Assembly: GCA_017421915.1 (NCBI GenBank)
Contig: JAFOHG010000086.1
Coordinates: 1 to 37,415 of the forward strand
Reading direction: 5' to 3'
From: Cellulosilyticum sp.
GTDB taxonomy: Bacteria > Bacillota > Clostridia > Lachnospirales > Cellulosilyticaceae
Length of the DNA stretch: 37,415 bases
A program made the translations under genes and the position numbers. This document shows, piece by piece, positions 34,530 through 37,415 of the stretch (position 1 is its first letter; the number at the start of each line of letters is the position of its first letter). A model generated the notes under the pieces. That model worked only from the letters and a program-made list of their open reading frames with translations. It was not told the DNA's origin and searched no databases.

Positions 34530-35366
34530 ATGCAAAAAGAAAGATGTATTAGTGTATGTGAAATAATGGAACATATTCATAATATTGAGCCACAGTTTGA
34601 GCAGATGATAAAAGAGATTAATGGTATGGCGGGATATACAAAGTGTGATCGTATCTATATAGGCTCATCGTTTTGTGGACAATATTTCTTACATTTATCA
34701 ATGAAACTAATGAAAGAACTTATGGCAGTTTGTAAGAAGCAAAATATTAAAGTAACACTTGTATTACCTATTTTTACAGAAAAGAATTTACAAGAGGGAA
34801 AGGATAAGTTAGAACGATTACTAACAGAATTTAAAACAGAAATAGATGAAGTAACAGTGAATGATTATGGCATGCTTCTATATGTGCATGAGAAATATCC
34901 ATATATAGGATTAAATATGGGAAGACTTTTTATGAAGGATTATAGAGAACCTAGGTATGAAGAATATTTTAATCAAGTTTTTAAGCCTAGAAGTTTTACT
35001 AATTATTTAAAAGAGCTCATTAAACGTTATAAAGTGCGATATCTAGAATTCGATCCAACTCATAAAAAAATTGATTTTAGTGAAAAACCAGAAGAGGTTC
35101 AAATTGGTATTTATACACCATATGCCTATATGACAGTAGGACAAATTTGTCAGTTAGGTGGTATTTCAAAAAGTGTAGATAAAAAGTTTAGGCCCAATGA
35201 GCCTTGTATGGCAGAATGCTATAAGCATCGTATGAGATATTTTATGGGTGATGATAGAGTGTGGAGAAGAATAGGGAGAGCTATTTATTTTGAAAATAAA
35301 GAAGTAGAAATAATAGGACTAAATCAGGTGAGAGAAATTTATGCACCATTAGATTGGGAGGTATAG
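34530..35366 (+). CDS. U32 family protein, UbiV-like
   Basis: A 278-aa protein of the peptidase U32 superfamily. It has the barrel-type core (CDRIYIGSSFCGQYFLHLSM, LMAVCKKQNIKVTLVLPIFT, VTVNDYGMLLYV, GLNMGRLFMKDYREPR). Possible Fe-S ligands are Cys39, Cys207 and a C-x3-C at Cys226/Cys230, an arrangement like that of UbiV (Cys39, Cys180, Cys193, Cys197). Length also fits UbiV (about 290). Proven relatives (UbiU/UbiV, TrhP, RlhA) carry 4Fe-4S or take part in oxygen-independent hydroxylation. The target here is unknown. The start is weak: GGTGAGAG lies very close to ATG 34530. The stop is 2 bases before the next gene's ATG, so the pair is translationally coupled. Confidence 0.72.
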   Translation: MQKERCISVCEIMEHIHNIEPQFEQMIKEINGMAGYTKCDRIYIGSSFCGQYFLHLSMKLMKELMAVCKKQNIKVTLVLPIFTEKNLQEGKDKLERLLTEFKTEIDEVTVNDYGMLLYVHEKYPYIGLNMGRLFMKDYREPRYEEYFNQVFKPRSFTNYLKELIKRYKVRYLEFDPTHKKIDFSEKPEEVQIGIYTPYAYMTVGQICQLGGISKSVDKKFRPNEPCMAECYKHRMRYFMGDDRVWRRIGRAIYFENKEVEIIGLNQVREIYAPLDWEV

Positions 35367-35368
35367 AT

Positions 35369-36325
35369 ATGAATGTATTAGTCCCTTTAAATAACATAAG
35401 CCATATTGATGACTATATAGAAGCAGGTGCAAAAGAATTTTATATTGGTTTTTACGATGAAGCTTGGTGGGAGAAGTTTGGAGAGTATGCAGACATCAAC
35501 CGTCTAACAGGCTTTAAAAAAGATGCCAATCCTTATAGTTTTGAAGAAGTACTTGAGATTATTAAGCAGGTAAAAGAAAAGAACGTCTATATTTATGTTA
35601 CATTTAATGCGAGCATTTACAATCAGGAGCAATTAGACTATCTTGAGGGTTATATGAGAAGATTAAAGGAAACCAATTTAGATGGTGTCATTGTTTCATG
35701 TGCTGAACTTGTAGAAGTAGCACATAAGGTAGGGCTTAATGCGGTTATTAGTACAATAGCAGGTATTTATAACTCGGATATGACGAAATTTTATCGTGAT
35801 TTAGGTGCAAAGCGTGTGATTTTACCAAGAGATTTATCCACTAAAGAAATAGAAGAGATTGTGACTAAATGCCCAGATGTAGAGTATGAAATTTTCATGA
35901 TGCGTAATGGGTGTCGATTCTCAGATTCAAGTTGTTTAGGATTTCATCGTAGTGAAAAGCCCTCTATTTGTGCTTGCATTGGAAATGCAGGAAGAGACCT
36001 TCAAGTAAAAGGAAAGAGCTTTAAAGAAAAACATGAGATTGAGCTAAATGATATTGTTTACACTCAAAACTTTCATAATTTTACCTGTGGGATTTGTTCT
36101 ATTTATCGTTTTGTGAAATTAGGCATTACAGCGGGAAAGATTGTAGGACGTTCAGATGAGTGGCAAAACATTTGTGAGGATATAAGACTCATTAAACAAA
36201 ATGTAGAAATTGCTAAACAATGTCAATCCGAAGAGGAATATCTAGATAAAATGATTTTTCCAAATGGGCATGAAATCATGTGTAAAATGGGATTATCTTG
36301 TTATTATCCGGAGATTCGTTTTTAA
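35369..36325 (+). CDS. U32 family protein, UbiU-like
   Basis: A 318-aa U32 protein. It starts MNVLVPLNNISHIDDYIEAG, followed by GAKEFYIGFYDEAWWEKFGE, YVTFNASIYNQEQL, GVIVSCAELVEVAHKVG and EIFMMRNGCRFSDSSC. Cys182 and Cys189 are seven apart as in UbiU (Cys169/Cys176); the later Cys201/Cys203 and Cys240/Cys243 (TCGIC) fall where UbiU has its third and fourth ligands. ATG 35369 is chosen because GGGAGG lies 7 bases ahead, inside the end of the upstream gene; the longer TTG 35354 frame overlaps that site. The ubiquinone role of UbiU cannot apply if this clostridium lacks ubiquinone, so the substrate is open. Ordinary U32 proteases and tRNA/rRNA hydroxylases also share this fold. Confidence 0.8.
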   Translation: MNVLVPLNNISHIDDYIEAGAKEFYIGFYDEAWWEKFGEYADINRLTGFKKDANPYSFEEVLEIIKQVKEKNVYIYVTFNASIYNQEQLDYLEGYMRRLKETNLDGVIVSCAELVEVAHKVGLNAVISTIAGIYNSDMTKFYRDLGAKRVILPRDLSTKEIEEIVTKCPDVEYEIFMMRNGCRFSDSSCLGFHRSEKPSICACIGNAGRDLQVKGKSFKEKHEIELNDIVYTQNFHNFTCGICSIYRFVKLGITAGKIVGRSDEWQNICEDIRLIKQNVEIAKQCQSEEEYLDKMIFPNGHEIMCKMGLSCYYPEIRF

Positions 36326-36378
36326 TATAAGCAACTTTCATATTAAAGAAAGGAATTTAGTAAAAAGATTCCTATTCA

Positions 36379-36420
36379 TAGGAGTAGAAAAGCGCAATTA
36401 AATGATTCTTTCTGCTCCTA
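36379..36420 (+). terminator. Hairpin between UbiU-like gene and HAD gene
   Basis: TAGGAGTAGAAA (36379-36390) pairs with TTTCTGCTCCTA (36409-36420) with one G-T pair. There is no T run after it, so it may be a weak terminator or an mRNA 3' structure. Confidence 0.35.
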
Positions 36421-36485
36421 TATTAGGCATAGTGTAGAAGTAGTTAATAAAGGGTGTCAAAACCTAAGGAATCCATATTAGAGTG

Positions 36486-36494
36486 TGATATAAT
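36486..36494 (+). promoter_or_regulatory. Extended -10 promoter of the HAD gene
   Basis: TGATATAAT lies 36 bases before ATG 36531. It directly abuts the in-frame GTG at 36495, which therefore cannot be the start. Confidence 0.55.
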
Positions 36495-36530
36495 GTGAAT
36501 AATATAAAAATTAGAAATAGGAGGGTCGTA

Positions 36531-37184
36531 ATGAGTAAAGCAGTTGTATTTGATATGGATGGTATCTTGTTTGATACAGAAAGTTTATTTATTAAATGTT
36601 GGGTGAAATTAGCAGATGAGTTTAAGTTAAAAGATATAGAAAGTGCTTTAAAAGAGTGTATAGGTACAAATGAAGAAAAAACAAAAGAAATTCTTAAATC
36701 TCATTATGGAGAATCATTTGATTTAGCCTACTACCATAAGAAAGTAAGAGCCCTTTTTCAAGAGCATATAACTACATATGGTATGCCAATGAAAGTGGGA
36801 GTACATGAGTTATTAGAATATTTAAAAGAAGAAGGCTATAAAATTGGACTAGCCTCTTCAACCAGAGTAGAGTCTGTAAAGAGTGAATTAAAAAGTGCTG
36901 ATATTGAGCATTACTTTGAAGTCATTATAGGTGGAGATATGGTTAAAGAAAGTAAGCCAAAACCAGAAATTTATCTATTAGCTTGTCAAGAGTTAGGTGT
37001 TAATCCTAAAGAAACAATAGCTATAGAAGATTCTCTAAATGGTATACGAGCAGCTCATGCAGCAGGGATGAAACCTATTATGGTGCCAGACCTTATACAG
37101 CCTACCAAAGAGATTGAAGTCATGTTATATCAAAAATTTGATTCACTTATTGAGGTAAGAGATTTTTTAATAAAGCAAGTTTAA
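36531..37184 (+). CDS. HAD family phosphatase / beta-phosphoglucomutase-like
   Basis: A 217-aa HAD subfamily IA hydrolase. Motif I is VFDMDGILFDTE (nucleophile Asp8, acid/base Asp10), motif II GLASST, motif III Lys in ESKPKPEIY, and motif IV AIEDSLNGIRAAHAAGM. A helical cap (about 17-85) fits the beta-phosphoglucomutase/sugar phosphatase group. The exact substrate cannot be read; sugar phosphates are usual. ATG 36531 follows AGGAGG by 7 bases. It is monocistronic with its own extended -10 promoter. Confidence 0.9.
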   Translation: MSKAVVFDMDGILFDTESLFIKCWVKLADEFKLKDIESALKECIGTNEEKTKEILKSHYGESFDLAYYHKKVRALFQEHITTYGMPMKVGVHELLEYLKEEGYKIGLASSTRVESVKSELKSADIEHYFEVIIGGDMVKESKPKPEIYLLACQELGVNPKETIAIEDSLNGIRAAHAAGMKPIMVPDLIQPTKEIEVMLYQKFDSLIEVRDFLIKQV

Positions 37185-37231
37185 ATTTTCACTAAGATGG
37201 TTAAACTTTGTAATGAAATAAGAAGAAAAAC

Positions 37232-37260
37232 TTGATTTTACATGAAAAAGACAATATAAT
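37232..37260 (+). promoter_or_regulatory. Promoter of the T-box leader
   Basis: -35 TTGATT (37232-37237), 17-base spacer, -10 TATAAT (37255-37260). Confidence 0.7.
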
Positions 37261-37266
37261 AAAGAA

Positions 37267-37415
37267 AATGTAAAAAATGATACGGAAAAATAGGCGTTTG
37301 ACAAAAGCTACGATTTATAAATTTCTTCAGAGAGCCGATGGTTGGTGCAAATCGGTGAAAGGTTAAATCTTTCCACTTTTGAAGCTGTCGGTGATGAATC
37401 GAAAGGTTGGTACCC
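37267..37415 (+). promoter_or_regulatory. T-box riboswitch leader, cut by window edge
   Basis: The sequence carries the T-box stem I signature: AGAGAG (37329-37334), a CCGAT/ATCGG hairpin enclosing GGTTGGTGCAA, and lower stems TTTC/GAAA, GATTT/AAATC and CAAAAG/CTTTTG. The last bases, GGTTGGTACC (37406-37415), match the T-box core UGGUACC that pairs with the uncharged tRNA end. It should control an aminoacyl-tRNA synthetase or amino-acid gene just outside the window. The specifier codon cannot be assigned safely by eye; UUC and UCC in the 37380 region are candidates. The short distance between stem I and the T-box element is unusual. Confidence 0.8.

Noticed and set aside
1..37415. CRISPR arrays, insertion sequences, tRNA or rRNA genes, prophage or integrase genes
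   Set aside because: No repeat-spacer pattern, transposase, cloverleaf or rRNA sequence was seen on either strand. The only arrays are the 14-nt leader repeats and the 36-bp coding repeats.

Overview
The window is AT-rich chromosomal DNA from an anaerobic low-GC Firmicute, most likely a Lachnospiraceae/Cellulosilyticum-type clostridium. This rests on the AT-rich code, strong AGGAGG ribosome sites, the sodium-pumping oxaloacetate decarboxylase, a T-box leader, soluble chemoreceptors and a relic of a GH43 xylan-type hydrolase. No database search was possible. All names come from motifs and family knowledge.

Layout. 1-4052: the 3' end of a methylenetetrahydrofolate reductase gene, a soluble CZB chemoreceptor and an O-acetylhomoserine sulfhydrylase (metY). 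4053-4574: a gene-free stretch with a consensus promoter, a seven-copy 13-14-nt direct repeat and a strong hairpin terminator, followed by a glycosyltransferase-51 gene without a transpeptidase domain. 5689-9024 (minus): a four-gene Na+-translocating oxaloacetate decarboxylase operon (gamma, biotin carrier, beta, alpha), divergent from a K+/H+ antiporter with two RCK-C domains and a small multidrug export protein. 11662-14576: a protein of unknown function, then two overlapping-function CobW-type genes, one with a His/Cys repeat tail and one fused to a YcgQ/DUF1980-like domain. 14675-16731 (minus): a FIST sensor protein and a soluble chemoreceptor.

16732-18471 is a decayed patch: an internally deleted GH43 relic with its own ribosome site, an unknown 190-aa gene, an ABC-F relic, a 60-aa acidic protein gene and a long-range RNA hairpin. 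It is followed by peptidase T (minus), an SPL-family radical SAM protein ending in a sliding-clamp motif, a DUF4870-type membrane protein, a secreted 683-aa protein, a GpsA-like dehydrogenase and glycogen synthase. 26267-30439: dCMP deaminase divergent from nrdA-nrdB. 30675-37184: a DUF2225 protein, an unknown protein, a membrane chemoreceptor, YjdM/PhnA, two adjacent U32 proteins with UbiV- and UbiU-like cysteine patterns, and a HAD phosphatase. The right edge holds a promoter and the start of a T-box leader whose gene lies outside.

The genes fit a fermenting, motile, oxygen-avoiding cell. Oxaloacetate decarboxylation drives Na+ export, the antiporter next door handles K+/H+, three chemoreceptors report different signals, and dCMP deaminase plus ribonucleotide reductase feed DNA precursor supply. 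The most promising leads are the CobW-DUF1980 fusion next to a His/Cys-tailed CobW, the UbiU/UbiV-like pair in an organism not expected to make ubiquinone, the repeat-bearing leader at 4198-4521, and the FIST plus chemoreceptor pair.
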